The notes under the pieces were generated by a model. The model was not told where the DNA came from and did no database searches. It saw nothing but the letters and a program-made list of their open reading frames with translations. Shown in pieces: positions 1 to 8,449 of a stretch of DNA of 25,603 nt. Position 1 is the stretch's first letter. Each line of letters starts with the position of its first letter. The stretch is from JAOTYV01 sp041557595. GTDB lineage: Bacteria > Pseudomonadota > Alphaproteobacteria > UBA8366. The stretch lies in the NCBI GenBank assembly GCA_041557595.1, contig JBFFGE010000049.1, positions 1 through 25,603 on the forward strand, read 5' to 3'. The translations under genes were made by a program, and so were the position numbers.

Positions 1-1714
1 CGGACCGCCGCCGGTCGGCCGGTTCGGTGACCGGCGCCGGTTCCGTTCCCGCGGCTCTGCCTGAAATTGGCGCCGCCTGCCATTCCCGGTCCGCGAAGCC
101 GCCCATATCATCCGCCAGGCCTTCCAGCGTGGCCCAATCCGACAGATCGTAGCCACGCGAGTTCCGCCGCGCCGCGCCGAACAGGTCCGGGGGCACCGGA
201 ATCGCGCCATGCCGGCGGGATTTCAACGCCGCGGTGCGCGCGACCGGATCGGCGACGATTTCCGCCAGCGGCAGATCCTCATCGACAATTCGGTTTACGA
301 AAGAAGTATTTGCGCCGTTTTCAAGCAGCCGCCGCACCAGATAGGCGAGCAGATCCTCGTGGCTTCCGACCGGCGCATAGATCCGGCACGGCAGGTCCAG
401 CGCCGAGGGCCCGACGATCTGTTCGTACAGGGCCGCCCCCATGCCGTGCAGCCGCTGGAATTCGAATTCGGCCCTGCCGCCCTCCATGATCTCCAGCACG
501 GCCGCGACCGAATAGGCGTTGTGCGTCGCGAATTGCGGGTAGAAAGCCGCCGGCTCCGCCGCCAGCCGCCGGGCGCAGGCGAGAAACGAGACATCGGTCG
601 ACGCCTTGCGCGTGAAGACCGGATAGTCCGCAAGCCCGGCGACCTGCGCGCGTTTGATTTCGGTGTCCCAGTAGGCGCCCTTGACCAGCCGCACCGTCAG
701 CCGCCGCCCCTGGCCGCGCGCCAGATCGGCGAGCCAATCGAGCAACGGCATCGCGCGCTTCTGATAGGCCTGCACCGCGAGGCCGAATCCGTCCCAGCCC
801 CGCAAACCCGGCTCCGACAGAACCGCCGATATGACATCGAGCGACAGGTCAAGGCGGTCCGCCTCCTCCGCATCGACCGTGAGGCCGATATCCGCCGCCT
901 TGGCCTGAACCGCCAGCGACGCGAGGCGCGGCGCCAGTTCCCGCATCACCCGATCGTGCTGCGCCACCTCGTAACGCGGATAGAGCGCGGACAGCTTCAC
1001 CGAAATTCCCGGCCCTGCGATCGGCCCCTGCCCGGCCGCCGCCGCACCGATGGCGTCGATGGCGGTGGCGTAGGCTTCCAGGTAGCGATCCGCGTCGGCC
1101 ATCGTGCGCGCCGCTTCGCCCAACATGTCGAAGGAGTGGCGGTAACCCTTCTCCACGTCGTCCTCCGCCCGGTCGAGCGCTTCCTCGATCGTGCGGCCCA
1201 TGACGAACTGGCGGCCCATGATGCGCATCGCCTGGACCAGCGATTCGCGGACCACCGGCTCGCCGCTGCGCGCCACCAGCCGGCCGAGAATACCGGTCCA
1301 ATCCTGCTCCGCTTCGTCGAGCTTGACGATCCGGCCGGTCAGCATCAGCGCCCAGGTCGAGGCGTTGACGAACACCGACTCGGACCGCCCGAGATGGCTT
1401 TCCCAATCGGCGTCGCCAATCTTGTCGCGGATCAGCCGGTCGCGGGTTTCGGAGTCGGGAATGCGCAGCAACGCCTCCGCGAGGCACATCAGCACCACGC
1501 CTTCATGGCTCGACATCTCGTATTCGTTCAGGAAAGCGTCGATGCCGCCGCGCTCCAGCCGCTCGGCGCGCACGACTTTGACCAGATCCATCGCCCGGTT
1601 CTCAATGCGTTTGCGGGCATCGGGCGGAAACTCGGCCTGGCGCAGCCGCTCGGCGACGCAGGCCTCTTCGTCCATCGCAAGGGCCTTGCGGATCGCCCGC
1701 CGCAACGGGTCCAT
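1..1714 (-). CDS. putA: Bifunctional proline dehydrogenase / P5C dehydrogenase PutA (C-terminal part beyond window)
   Basis: Oxidises proline to glutamate in two steps, using an FAD proline dehydrogenase barrel and an NAD-linked aldehyde dehydrogenase domain. The window holds about 571 N-terminal codons and no stop, so the gene runs off the left edge. The start at 1714 gives MDPLRRAIRKAL. Visible proline dehydrogenase signatures are EEADRLDLSLDV (about residue 278), RLVKGAYWD (about 343), ATHNAYSV (about 398) and QRLHGMG (about 417). The last visible residues (EPADRRRS, about 563-571) look like the start of the aldehyde dehydrogenase domain. No ribbon-helix-helix DNA-binding domain precedes the barrel, so this copy should lack the autorepressor function of trifunctional PutA. 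It is divergent from the glycosyltransferase at 1818 across about 100 bases. The family call is firm; only the C-terminal half is inferred. Confidence 0.93.
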   Translation of the reverse strand, partial: MDPLRRAIRKALAMDEEACVAERLRQAEFPPDARKRIENRAMDLVKVVRAERLERGGIDAFLNEYEMSSHEGVVLMCLAEALLRIPDSETRDRLIRDKIGDADWESHLGRSESVFVNASTWALMLTGRIVKLDEAEQDWTGILGRLVARSGEPVVRESLVQAMRIMGRQFVMGRTIEEALDRAEDDVEKGYRHSFDMLGEAARTMADADRYLEAYATAIDAIGAAAAGQGPIAGPGISVKLSALYPRYEVAQHDRVMRELAPRLASLAVQAKAADIGLTVDAEEADRLDLSLDVISAVLSEPGLRGWDGFGLAVQAYQKRAMPLLDWLADLARGQGRRLTVRLVKGAYWDTEIKRAQVAGLADYPVFTRKASTDVSFLACARRLAAEPAAFYPQFATHNAYSVAAVLEIMEGGRAEFEFQRLHGMGAALYEQIVGPSALDLPCRIYAPVGSHEDLLAYLVRRLLENGANTSFVNRIVDEDLPLAEIVADPVARTAALKSRRHGAIPVPPDLFGAARRNSRGYDLSDWATLEGLADDMGGFADREWQAAPISGRAAGTEPAPVTEPADRRRS

Positions 1715-1817
1715 GGCTGGTCTCTTGTCGTGCAGGATCATGCGGCGCACCCCCGGGGAGAATCATACGCCGACTGGGGCTGGCGACAAGCGGCGATGAC
1801 CGGCTATAGAGACGCCA

Positions 1818-3005
1818 ATGGCAGACCCGACCCCAACAACCGAAAACAGCGCCGCGCCGTCCACCGCGGACGCCATGCTCGCCGGACGGAAGATCGTCAT
1901 CGTGGTGAGCGAGGACTGGTATTTCTGCTCGCACCGGCTGCCGCTCGGCAAGGCGCTGCATGCGGCCGGCGCCGAGGTCGTCGTGGCGACGCGGGTGCGC
2001 GACCACGGCGATATTATCGAGCAGGCCGGGCTGCGGGTGATTCCCATCGGCCTCGACCGCAGCGGCCTCAACCCGCTGCACGATCTCGGCACGCTGCGCG
2101 AGCTGCTGGGCATTTACCGGCGGGAACGGCCCGATCTGGTGCACCATGTCGCCTTGAAGCCAACCCTGTACGGTGCGCTCGCCGCCCGCATCGCCGGCGT
2201 CCCCGCGGTGGTTAACGCGCTCGCCGGGCTCGGCTACCTGTTCTCGTCACGCACGCCGAAGGCGCGGCTGCTGCGGCCCTTCGCCCGGCTGGGCTTGCGC
2301 GCCCTGGTCAACCGGCGCAACAGCCGGACGATCCTGCAAAACCCCGACGACATCGCACTGTTCGAGACCGAATTGGCCGCGCGCCCGGACCGGCTCGCGC
2401 TGATCCGTGGCTCCGGCGTCGATACCGACCGCTTCCGCCCGCACCCGCCGCCGGACGGCACGCCCGTCGCGGTCTGCGTCTCGCGCCTGCTGTGGGACAA
2501 GGGCATCGACGAGCTGGTCGCGGCGGCGCGCCTGCTCAAGCAGCGCGGCACGGACATAAAAGTTCGTCTGGTCGGCCCGACCGACGAGAACCCCGCTTCG
2601 ATCCCGCGGGCGACGCTCGACCGCTGGCGCGCCGAGGATGTCGTCGATCTCGCCGGTCCCATCGTCGACATTCCCGGCGAATACGCCCGCGCCCACATCG
2701 CCGTGCTGCCGTCCTACCGCGAGGGCCTGCCAAAATCCCTGCTCGAAGCGGCGGCCTGCAGCCGGCCCATGGTCGCCACCGACGTGCCCGGCTGCCGCGA
2801 AATCTGCCGCGAGAACGAAACCGGCCTTCTGGTGCCCGCCCGCAGCGTCGAGCCGCTGGCCGACGCGCTAGAACGGTTGGCGGGCGACGCGGAGTTACGC
2901 GCCCGCCTCGGCGCGCGCGCGCGGCAGGTCGCGGAGGCGGAATTCGCGGAGAAGGTTGTGGTCGCCGAAACGCTGGCGCTGTACGGGGAACTGCTCAAGC
3001 GCTGA
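1818..3005 (+). CDS. GT4-family glycosyltransferase
   Basis: A GT-B fold sugar transferase of 395 residues, likely acting at the cytoplasmic face of the membrane in surface polysaccharide or glycolipid assembly. The N-terminal acceptor half begins after a 20-residue hydrophilic stretch (core from RKIVIVVSEDW). The C-terminal donor half carries the GT4 features: SRLLWDKG with R223 and K228, and the E-x7-E motif in EGLPKSLLE (E302 and E310). The motif PGCREICRENETG is typical of enzymes that transfer N-acetylhexosamines or related sugars to undecaprenyl-linked acceptors, but the sugar cannot be read from sequence. An in-frame ATG at 1875 is an alternative start that would remove the polar leader; neither start has a clear Shine-Dalgarno. 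No other polysaccharide genes are adjacent, so it is an isolated glycosyltransferase here. Confidence 0.88.
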   Translation: MADPTPTTENSAAPSTADAMLAGRKIVIVVSEDWYFCSHRLPLGKALHAAGAEVVVATRVRDHGDIIEQAGLRVIPIGLDRSGLNPLHDLGTLRELLGIYRRERPDLVHHVALKPTLYGALAARIAGVPAVVNALAGLGYLFSSRTPKARLLRPFARLGLRALVNRRNSRTILQNPDDIALFETELAARPDRLALIRGSGVDTDRFRPHPPPDGTPVAVCVSRLLWDKGIDELVAAARLLKQRGTDIKVRLVGPTDENPASIPRATLDRWRAEDVVDLAGPIVDIPGEYARAHIAVLPSYREGLPKSLLEAAACSRPMVATDVPGCREICRENETGLLVPARSVEPLADALERLAGDAELRARLGARARQVAEAEFAEKVVVAETLALYGELLKR

Positions 3006-3163
3006 CGCCGCGTCGGATGGCATTGGAGGCGCACGGAGAATTAGGCGAGAACTCTATACGGTCCACGTATTCAGAATATCGTCCGGCTCGATGAACGCGC
3101 CGATTTGACTCAGGTCACCGACTCCCAATTCGCGCTCGCCATATTTATCCTATAGATTGAGGC

Positions 3164-4453
3164 ATGATTCAGCGCATCCTCCTCCTCGCCGCAATCGGCT
3201 TGCTCCCGGCGTTCCCGTCGGGCGCAATCGAGCCGACCACGGTCGCGAAGATCGTTGAGCCGAGCATGGTTCGGATCTTCGTTGAAGGGCCCGACGGGCA
3301 GGGCAGCGCCAGCGGTTTCGTCATCAGCAGGGAGGGTCATGTCGCGACGACGCACCATGTCATCGAGCAACATATCGATGACAACTGGGCCCTCTATGTC
3401 GTGGCGAGCGGGGCTGGCGTCGAGGACCGGCGTGCCGCCACGCTGGTGAAGACATATCCCGACGAAGATTTGGCGGTCCTGAAAGTCGAGGGGCTCGATC
3501 GCCGGCCCGCAATTCTCGACACGACTGATAGCGGCACCTTGCTGAAAGGGATGACCGTGTTCGCCATCGGGTATCCGGGTGCGGGCGGGCGGCTGGGTGC
3601 CAACAGCGGGACGAGCTTCACCGCCGGTGTCGCCAATCGTTTGTTTACGGGGGCCTGGGCCGAGAACAAGGCCAAAATTCAAATCATCCAGCATTCCGCC
3701 GCCACCAATCCGGGGAACAGCGGCGGCCCGATCGTCAATCCCTGCGGTCACGTGGTGGGCATCAATACGGAACGCGAGATGGCCGTCTTGATCACGCCGA
3801 GCGGCATGCCGCTCGTCTACGACGTCATTCAGGGCGTGTTCTTCGCGTCGCATATTTCGGTCCTGGTGGAAAAACTGAACGCATTGGGCATTCGGTATAA
3901 CGGGTCGCAAAAGGTCTGCCGCGTCGTTCTTGGCGTCGCGACGACGAATTTCTATTGGTATGTCGTTGCAGCGGCGGCCGTCGCCATCGCACTCATTGTA
4001 TTTCTGATCCGGTACCGGCCGCGCCACGTGGTTCATATTGTCGTCCGAAGCGGATCGGCCGCAGGGAACGGCGCGCGCGCCCTGGCGCATATGATATTCC
4101 ATCCACGGCGGGGGCCCGGAAAGACGGACGGTGTATGGCGATTGCGCTGCGACAATGCGGAGGGCGATCCTATTGATATCGTGATCTCGCAAGATGATCT
4201 TCGACGCTTGCCCAAGGGCATGACCATCGGCTGCGATGCGTCTTGCGACTACTGCTTGGCCGTCGACGGCATCGCCAAGCGGCACGCGCAATTGGTGGGT
4301 ATCGGCGATGGCCTTGGCGTCAATGACCTGCATTCGGCCACCGGCACGGCAGTGGACGATAGGCGCGTGGACCCGGAGAACGGCCCGGCGCCGCTTCGTC
4401 CGGGCGCGCGTCTAAGGCTCGGTGACCTTACATTCCAGGTCGAGCAGGAATAG
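3164..4453 (+). CDS. Membrane-anchored trypsin-like serine protease with C-terminal FHA-like domain
   Basis: A 429-residue protein in four parts. Residues 1-21 are a signal peptide. Residues 25-250 are a chymotrypsin/HtrA-fold protease with H65 in TTHHVIE, D102 in DEDLAVLKV and S186 in NPGNSGGP. Residues 263-282 are a single transmembrane helix followed by RYRPRH. Residues about 350-429 form an FHA-like domain (MTIGCDASCDYCLAVDG, then KRHAQL, then DLHSATGTAV). The expected topology is protease in the periplasm and FHA in the cytoplasm. No PDZ domain is present, so it is not a classical DegP. The FHA phosphothreonine-binding arginine is replaced by C357 and the usual serine by A371, while H374 is kept, so phosphopeptide binding is doubtful. 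A TTGAGGC sequence before the ATG is a weak ribosome-binding site. Substrate unknown; the domain calls are solid, the role is inference. Confidence 0.88.
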   Translation: MIQRILLLAAIGLLPAFPSGAIEPTTVAKIVEPSMVRIFVEGPDGQGSASGFVISREGHVATTHHVIEQHIDDNWALYVVASGAGVEDRRAATLVKTYPDEDLAVLKVEGLDRRPAILDTTDSGTLLKGMTVFAIGYPGAGGRLGANSGTSFTAGVANRLFTGAWAENKAKIQIIQHSAATNPGNSGGPIVNPCGHVVGINTEREMAVLITPSGMPLVYDVIQGVFFASHISVLVEKLNALGIRYNGSQKVCRVVLGVATTNFYWYVVAAAAVAIALIVFLIRYRPRHVVHIVVRSGSAAGNGARALAHMIFHPRRGPGKTDGVWRLRCDNAEGDPIDIVISQDDLRRLPKGMTIGCDASCDYCLAVDGIAKRHAQLVGIGDGLGVNDLHSATGTAVDDRRVDPENGPAPLRPGARLRLGDLTFQVEQE

Positions 4454-4474
4454 GGGTTTCTGTGACCGTTCAAT

Positions 4475-4492
4475 CCGGTTTGGAAAAACCGG
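4475..4492 (+). terminator. Possible terminator hairpin after the protease-FHA gene
   Basis: A perfect 7-base stem, CCGGTTT with AAACCGG around a GGAA loop, starts 22 bases after the stop codon at 4453. The nearest run of T (4504-4508) is 12 bases past the stem, so it is not a textbook intrinsic terminator. It may instead be an mRNA 3-prime end hairpin. Confidence 0.35.
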
Positions 4493-4583
4493 GGACGGAA
4501 TATGTTTTTGCCCCTCGGCGGCCGCTCCCGATGACAGTCGTCCGGCGCGGTGTGACGCTGCGGCCGAGCGCCACGGTCTGGTA

Positions 4584-4677
4584 CTTCGTCAAGCTCAGCA
4601 TGAGGCCGCTACGCCGACAATCTTCCACACCCGGACCGATCAATTTGCCTCATCCCGAGCTTGTCGAGGGACGAAGG
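4584..4677. repeat. Inverted pair of REP-like repeats between convergent genes
   Basis: The arm at 4584-4605 (CTTCGTCAAGCTC then AGCATGAGG) is matched in inverted orientation by 4648-4677 (CCTCATCCCGAGCTTG then TCGAGGGACGAAGG). The shared core is CAAGCTC followed by ATGAGG; the second copy has an extra internal segment of about 8 bases. Elements of this CTTCGACAAGCTC-type consensus are common dispersed intergenic repeats in alphaproteobacteria. The pair could form one large hairpin between the ends of the protease gene and the minus-strand MmgE/PrpD gene, serving as a bidirectional 3-prime end structure. Nothing else was seen in the 4454-4696 gap apart from the hairpin at 4475. Confidence 0.6.
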
Positions 4678-4696
4678 ATGCGGCACGTCCCACTCC

Positions 4697-6106
4697 CTAC
4701 TCCGCCGCCGCCCGGGCGTCCGGCCTATCCGGCGCGACCAGCAGGCGCACCAGGTCGTTGATGTCGTCGATCGATTCGATCCCGGCCACGGCCTCGACAA
4801 TTGCATCCGCTGCCTCTTTGCCCATCACCGGTTCGACCAGATAGCGGAACTTCTCCTCGACCTCGGCGGGCGACATCGGGTTTTCCGGCAGGCCCTTGGA
4901 GAACGGCACGCTGGCCTTGATCCGGCGGCCATCGGTCGTCTCGATCTCCAGCCCGGCGCCTTCGTCCACCCGCTCCCATTTGTCATTGGCGGCAACGACG
5001 ACCTTCACCTTGCGCGCGGTCTCGAGTAGCGCCGGATCGCGGAAATCGACTTGCGTGTAATCCCAGAAGCCGTTGCCGCCCTTCACGCCCTCGCCGCCAT
5101 GGTGCAGCCGCATGGCCATGCTGAACGGCAGGCTGAACTGCGCGCCCAGGATATCGTCGGGCTCGGTGATCGATCCGATATGACTCAGGATCGGCTCGCT
5201 GTTGGTGGCGACGATGATTTCCCTGACGTCTTCCGGCTGCAGCGGCGTTTCCCGGCGCGCCTCGTCCAGCGCATCGAAGGCGGCGTGAATGAGGTGACAG
5301 CAGCTATACGGCTTCAAGCCGTTGTCGAGCAGGTGATAGCGCGTGCCGAGCCCGTCGGTCAGCCGGTTGAGGTCGTAGTCGACGGCGAACACCTTGCAGA
5401 AGCCCTTTTCGCCCTCGAGGATCGAATGCGGCCCCGTGATGCCCGCCTGCGCGAACAGGGCGGCGCGCACGCCAGCCTGCGTCGGGATCGCGCTGTGGAT
5501 GCGTTTCACCGAACCGCCGGTCTTGGTGTATTCGATCAGCCCGGCCGAATGGCTGCCGGCGATCGCCAGCGCGTTCAATGTGGTTTCCTCGTCAAAGCCC
5601 ATCAGCACCGCCCCCGCCGACGCCGCGCCGAACGGCCCGACGCCGACCGGCGGGTGATGGCCGCGATAGATCAGATGCGGCGAGCACGCCCAGGACAGCC
5701 GGATCTGCACTTCGTAGGCCGCGACCACCGCGACGAGGAAGGCCTCGCCCGTGGCCTCGGCGAATTCGGCCAAGGCCAGCGCCGCCGGCACCGCGATGCC
5801 GCCCGGATGGGTCGGGCTCTTGAGGTGGGTGTCGTCGGTCTCGTTGGCGTGGTTGAAGGTACTGTTCAGGAAGGCCGCGTCGTCGGGCGCCATGCGGTCG
5901 CCGTAGAGCGCCACCGTCGAATGGCTGCCGCTGCGGGTCGCGCGCATCATGTCGTAATAGGTCTTGGACCAGGGCAGCGTCGCGCCGGCGATCTGACAGC
6001 CGAAATTGTCGAGGATGAAGCGCCTTGCATGCTCGCGGACGTCTTCGGGGATGTCCTCGTAACGCAGATTGGCCACCCAGTTCGCGATCGTCCGTGTCTC
6101 GTGCAT
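4697..6106 (-). CDS. MmgE/PrpD family protein (2-methylcitrate dehydratase-like)
   Basis: A 469-residue cytosolic protein of the MmgE/PrpD family, which includes 2-methylcitrate dehydratase and cis-aconitate decarboxylase. The start at 6106 (MHETRTIANWVANL) is chosen because GAGGAGAG lies just upstream; the frame stays open further upstream, but those residues look non-coding. Family landmarks are FILDNFGCQIAGA near the N-terminus, FNHANETDDTH, HPGGIAVPAALALAE, GSVKRIHSAIPTQAGV, LKPYSCCHLIHAA and FSLPFSMAM in the middle. The C-terminal lid domain holds IETTDGRRIKASVPFSKGLPENP. There are no prpB or prpC neighbours, so a methylcitrate-cycle role is not supported and the substrate remains open. 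It is divergent from the DOMON-like gene, with about 155 bases between the starts. Confidence 0.9.
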   Translation of the reverse strand: MHETRTIANWVANLRYEDIPEDVREHARRFILDNFGCQIAGATLPWSKTYYDMMRATRSGSHSTVALYGDRMAPDDAAFLNSTFNHANETDDTHLKSPTHPGGIAVPAALALAEFAEATGEAFLVAVVAAYEVQIRLSWACSPHLIYRGHHPPVGVGPFGAASAGAVLMGFDEETTLNALAIAGSHSAGLIEYTKTGGSVKRIHSAIPTQAGVRAALFAQAGITGPHSILEGEKGFCKVFAVDYDLNRLTDGLGTRYHLLDNGLKPYSCCHLIHAAFDALDEARRETPLQPEDVREIIVATNSEPILSHIGSITEPDDILGAQFSLPFSMAMRLHHGGEGVKGGNGFWDYTQVDFRDPALLETARKVKVVVAANDKWERVDEGAGLEIETTDGRRIKASVPFSKGLPENPMSPAEVEEKFRYLVEPVMGKEAADAIVEAVAGIESIDDINDLVRLLVAPDRPDARAAAE

Positions 6107-6261
6107 GCTTGCTCTCCTCGCCGCCGCGCCCCAATTCGCGCGCAATTTTCCGGGTTCCGTTATATCCGCGCCGCCGCCGGGCCGCAAATCGCGGCGACAC
6201 AAGCCAATTTCCCCGCCGAAATTAAATCCATTTTAAGCGTCCTCGACGGTAAAATGCGGCC

Positions 6262-6816
6262 ATGCGCCAGGCGTTAACACCTCACCCCGACACCCCGCAC
6301 GCGGCCGCGATTCGGATCGACGTGGAGGCCGCGCGTCCGCGCCCCGGCGCATTATCGCTGCGCTATATCCTGACCGGCGAGGTGTCGGGTCTGCGAATGC
6401 CGGCGTCGACGGTGCCCGCGCGCGCCGACGGGCTTTGGGAGCACACATGCTTCGAAGCGTTCCTCCGCGCGCGGTCCGGGTCCGAATACTATGAATTCAA
6501 CCTCGCGCCCTCGACGCACTGGGCGGCCTACCGCTTCGACGACTACCGGAGCGGGATGCGCGTTGCCGGCGCGATCGGCGCGCCGCGCATCGACGTACAC
6601 GCGACCGACACCCGCTATACGCTCGATGCGACGCTGGATCTGGATCCACTGCCGGATCTGGCGGGCGATGCGGCATGGCGGCTCGGCCTTTCGGCAGTAA
6701 TCGAAGCGGCGAGCGGCGACAAATCCTATTGGGCGCTGGCGCACCCATCCGGCCAGCCGGATTTTCATCATTCCGATTGCTTTGCGCAGGAACTTCCAGC
6801 AGCTTGGGCGCCATGA
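6262..6816 (+). CDS. DOMON-like domain protein
   Basis: A 184-residue protein with one DOMON-like beta-sandwich of the bacterial cytosolic type. The recognisable conserved blocks are LWEHTCFEAFLRA (about 58-70), YYEFNLAPSTHWAAYRFDDYR (split as YYEFNLAPS and AAYRFDDYR, about 77-97) and KSYWALAHPSGQPDFHH (about 154-170). There is no signal peptide, so binding in the cytoplasm is expected; related DOMON domains bind sugars or heme, but the ligand here is unknown. The stop codon overlaps the start of the next gene as ATGA (6813-6816), so the two are very likely translated together. This supports a role connected with the NamZ-like product. The start at 6262 lacks a strong Shine-Dalgarno. Confidence 0.83.
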   Translation: MRQALTPHPDTPHAAAIRIDVEAARPRPGALSLRYILTGEVSGLRMPASTVPARADGLWEHTCFEAFLRARSGSEYYEFNLAPSTHWAAYRFDDYRSGMRVAGAIGAPRIDVHATDTRYTLDATLDLDPLPDLAGDAAWRLGLSAVIEAASGDKSYWALAHPSGQPDFHHSDCFAQELPAAWAP

Positions 6817-8015
6817 AATTCGGTATCGATCGACTGCTCGCCGACCCTGCATTGCGCGCACCGCTCAAAGGTAAACGCGTCGCCCTGCTCGCCCACCCCG
6901 CGTCGGTTACGCACGACCTCACCCATGCGCTCGACGCGCTCGCGGCCTGCGGCGAAATCGATGTCGCCGCCGCCTTCGGTCCGCAGCACGGATTGCGCGG
7001 CGACAAGCAGGACAACATGATCGAATCGTCCGACTTCACCGACCCGGTGCATGGCATTCCGGTCTTCAGCCTGTATGGCGAGGTCCGCAAGCCGACCGAT
7101 ACGATGATGGACAGCTTCGATACCCTGTTGATCGACCTGCAGGATCTCGGCTGCCGGATCTACACCTTCATCACGACGCTGCGCTACGTGCTGGAGGCGG
7201 CCGCCCGACATGGCAAGGACGTGTGGGTCCTGGACCGACCCAACCCCGCGGGCCGGCCGGTCGAAGGCCTGACGCTGCGCCCCGGCTGGGAGAGCTTCGT
7301 GGGCGCGGGCCCCTTGCCGATGCGGCACGGGCTGACGCTGGGCGAGCTCGGGCTGTGGTTCATCGAGACGCTCAAACTCGACGTCAACTATCGGGTGGTC
7401 GAGATGCAGGGCTGGCAGCCCGATGCTGCGCCCGGATTCGGCTGGCCGCTCGGCGAACGTCCCTGGATCAACCCGAGCCCGAACGCGCCGAACCTCTGGA
7501 TGGCGCGCGCCTATGCGGGCACGGTGATGCTCGAAGGCACGACGCTGTCGGAGGGCCGCGGCACCACCCGGCCGCTCGAATTGTTCGGCGCGCCGGACAT
7601 CGACGCGCGGCGGGTGATCGCCGAAATGCGGAATCTCGCCCCGCACTGGCTGGAGGGATGCCGCCTGCGCGAGTGCTGGTTCGAACCCACCTTCCACAAG
7701 CATGCGGGCGCGTTGTGCCACGGCGTGCAGATCCACGCGGAAGACCCGGGCTACGACCACGACGCCTTCAAGCCATGGCGGCTCCAGGCGCTCGCCTTCA
7801 AGGCGATCCGCCGGCTCTATCCCGACTATGTGCTGTGGCGCGATTTTCCCTACGAATACGAACGCGGCAAGCTCGCCATCGACGTCATCAACGGCGGCCC
7901 GCTGCTGCGCGAGTGGGTGGACGCTGCGGCCGCGGCGCCGCAAGACCTGGAGGCGCTGGCCGCCCCGGATGAGCAGGCCTGGCTGAGCGCGCGCCGGGCG
8001 CATTTGCTGTACTGA
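6813..8015 (+). CDS. namZ: DUF1343 / GH171 exo-beta-N-acetylmuramidase-like protein (NamZ family)
   Basis: A 400-residue protein of the DUF1343 family, now glycoside hydrolase family 171, whose characterised members (NamZ) release MurNAc from the non-reducing end of peptidoglycan fragments. Family blocks seen are LLAHPASVT (about 27-35), FGPQHGLRGDKQDN (about 55-68), VFSLYGEVRKPTDTMM, LIDLQDLGCRIYTFI, VLDRPNPAGRPVEG, MRHGLTLGELG, and the strongest, YAGTVMLEGTTLSEGRGTTR followed by PLELFGAP. No signal peptide is present, unlike secreted NamZ, which points to cytoplasmic recycling of wall fragments. The start is the ATG at 6813 in the ATGA overlap with the DOMON-like gene; longer in-frame starts would lie inside that gene. 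The exact substrate is inferred from the family. Confidence 0.88.
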   Translation: MKFGIDRLLADPALRAPLKGKRVALLAHPASVTHDLTHALDALAACGEIDVAAAFGPQHGLRGDKQDNMIESSDFTDPVHGIPVFSLYGEVRKPTDTMMDSFDTLLIDLQDLGCRIYTFITTLRYVLEAAARHGKDVWVLDRPNPAGRPVEGLTLRPGWESFVGAGPLPMRHGLTLGELGLWFIETLKLDVNYRVVEMQGWQPDAAPGFGWPLGERPWINPSPNAPNLWMARAYAGTVMLEGTTLSEGRGTTRPLELFGAPDIDARRVIAEMRNLAPHWLEGCRLRECWFEPTFHKHAGALCHGVQIHAEDPGYDHDAFKPWRLQALAFKAIRRLYPDYVLWRDFPYEYERGKLAIDVINGGPLLREWVDAAAAAPQDLEALAAPDEQAWLSARRAHLLY

Positions 8016-8088
8016 CAGACGGCTTTACCACCGGATTGGGTCGGAGTCTTAAGATGGGTTCGTCTAAGATTGTGTGTCCGCGGTCCTC

Positions 8089-8292
8089 TCAGCCTCTCAG
8101 GCCGCCGCCGTCGGCATGGGTGAGCGTGAAGGTCTCAACACCGGCATCCCCGGTGAATACCGTTCCCGGAGAGCTGCCCATGGCGAGCAATGAGGCGACG
8201 CTGGCGGTCGCCACGAGAGCGGCGAAAATACCGTACTCGATGGCGGTAGCACCACTCTCATCTGCCATACATCTATTAATGATATCAATCAT
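8089..8292 (-). CDS. flp: Orphan Flp/Fap-type (type IVb) pilin-like small protein
   Basis: A 67-residue protein, MIDIINRCMADESGATAIEY and onward. It has the Flp prepilin signature: a short polar leader, the cleavage motif G14-A-T-A-I-E19-Y20, then a hydrophobic helix (GIFAALVATASVASLLA). Prepilin peptidase TadV or CpaA would cut after G14, giving a pilin secreted by the Tad machinery. GTGGGGGA precedes the ATG with normal spacing. The C-terminus (GVETFTLTHADGGGLRG) is unlike the usual Flp tail, so it may be diverged or decaying. No tad/cpa genes are in the window; it stands alone between two unrelated genes. The leader and motif make the family call good despite the small size. Confidence 0.8.
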   Translation of the reverse strand: MIDIINRCMADESGATAIEYGIFAALVATASVASLLAMGSSPGTVFTGDAGVETFTLTHADGGGLRG

Positions 8293-8449
8293 TTAAATCC
8301 CCCACACGGCGCATTCTTCATACCTCGACCATACTCGGCCGAATGGGACCTGCCACACCCCATAATGGCTAGCTGAAGGCCCTAAAGTATTAGTTCTGTT
8401 GGATAGTACGCCGCGAGCGCCCTGCGGCACCCGGCTCTCGCCACCGCCC

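Noticed and set aside
209..2215. Long plus-strand frame of 668 codons over putA and the glycosyltransferase start
   Set aside because: Antisense shadow: rich in Arg/Asp/His without any family pattern, while the minus strand encodes clear PutA motifs.
3110..4333. 407-codon minus-strand frame over the protease-FHA gene
   Set aside because: The plus strand has the catalytic triad, membrane helix and FHA pattern; the minus frame shows no domain.
5051..6277. 408-codon plus-strand frame over the MmgE/PrpD gene
   Set aside because: Shadow of a well-recognised minus-strand gene; composition typical of antisense GC-rich frames.
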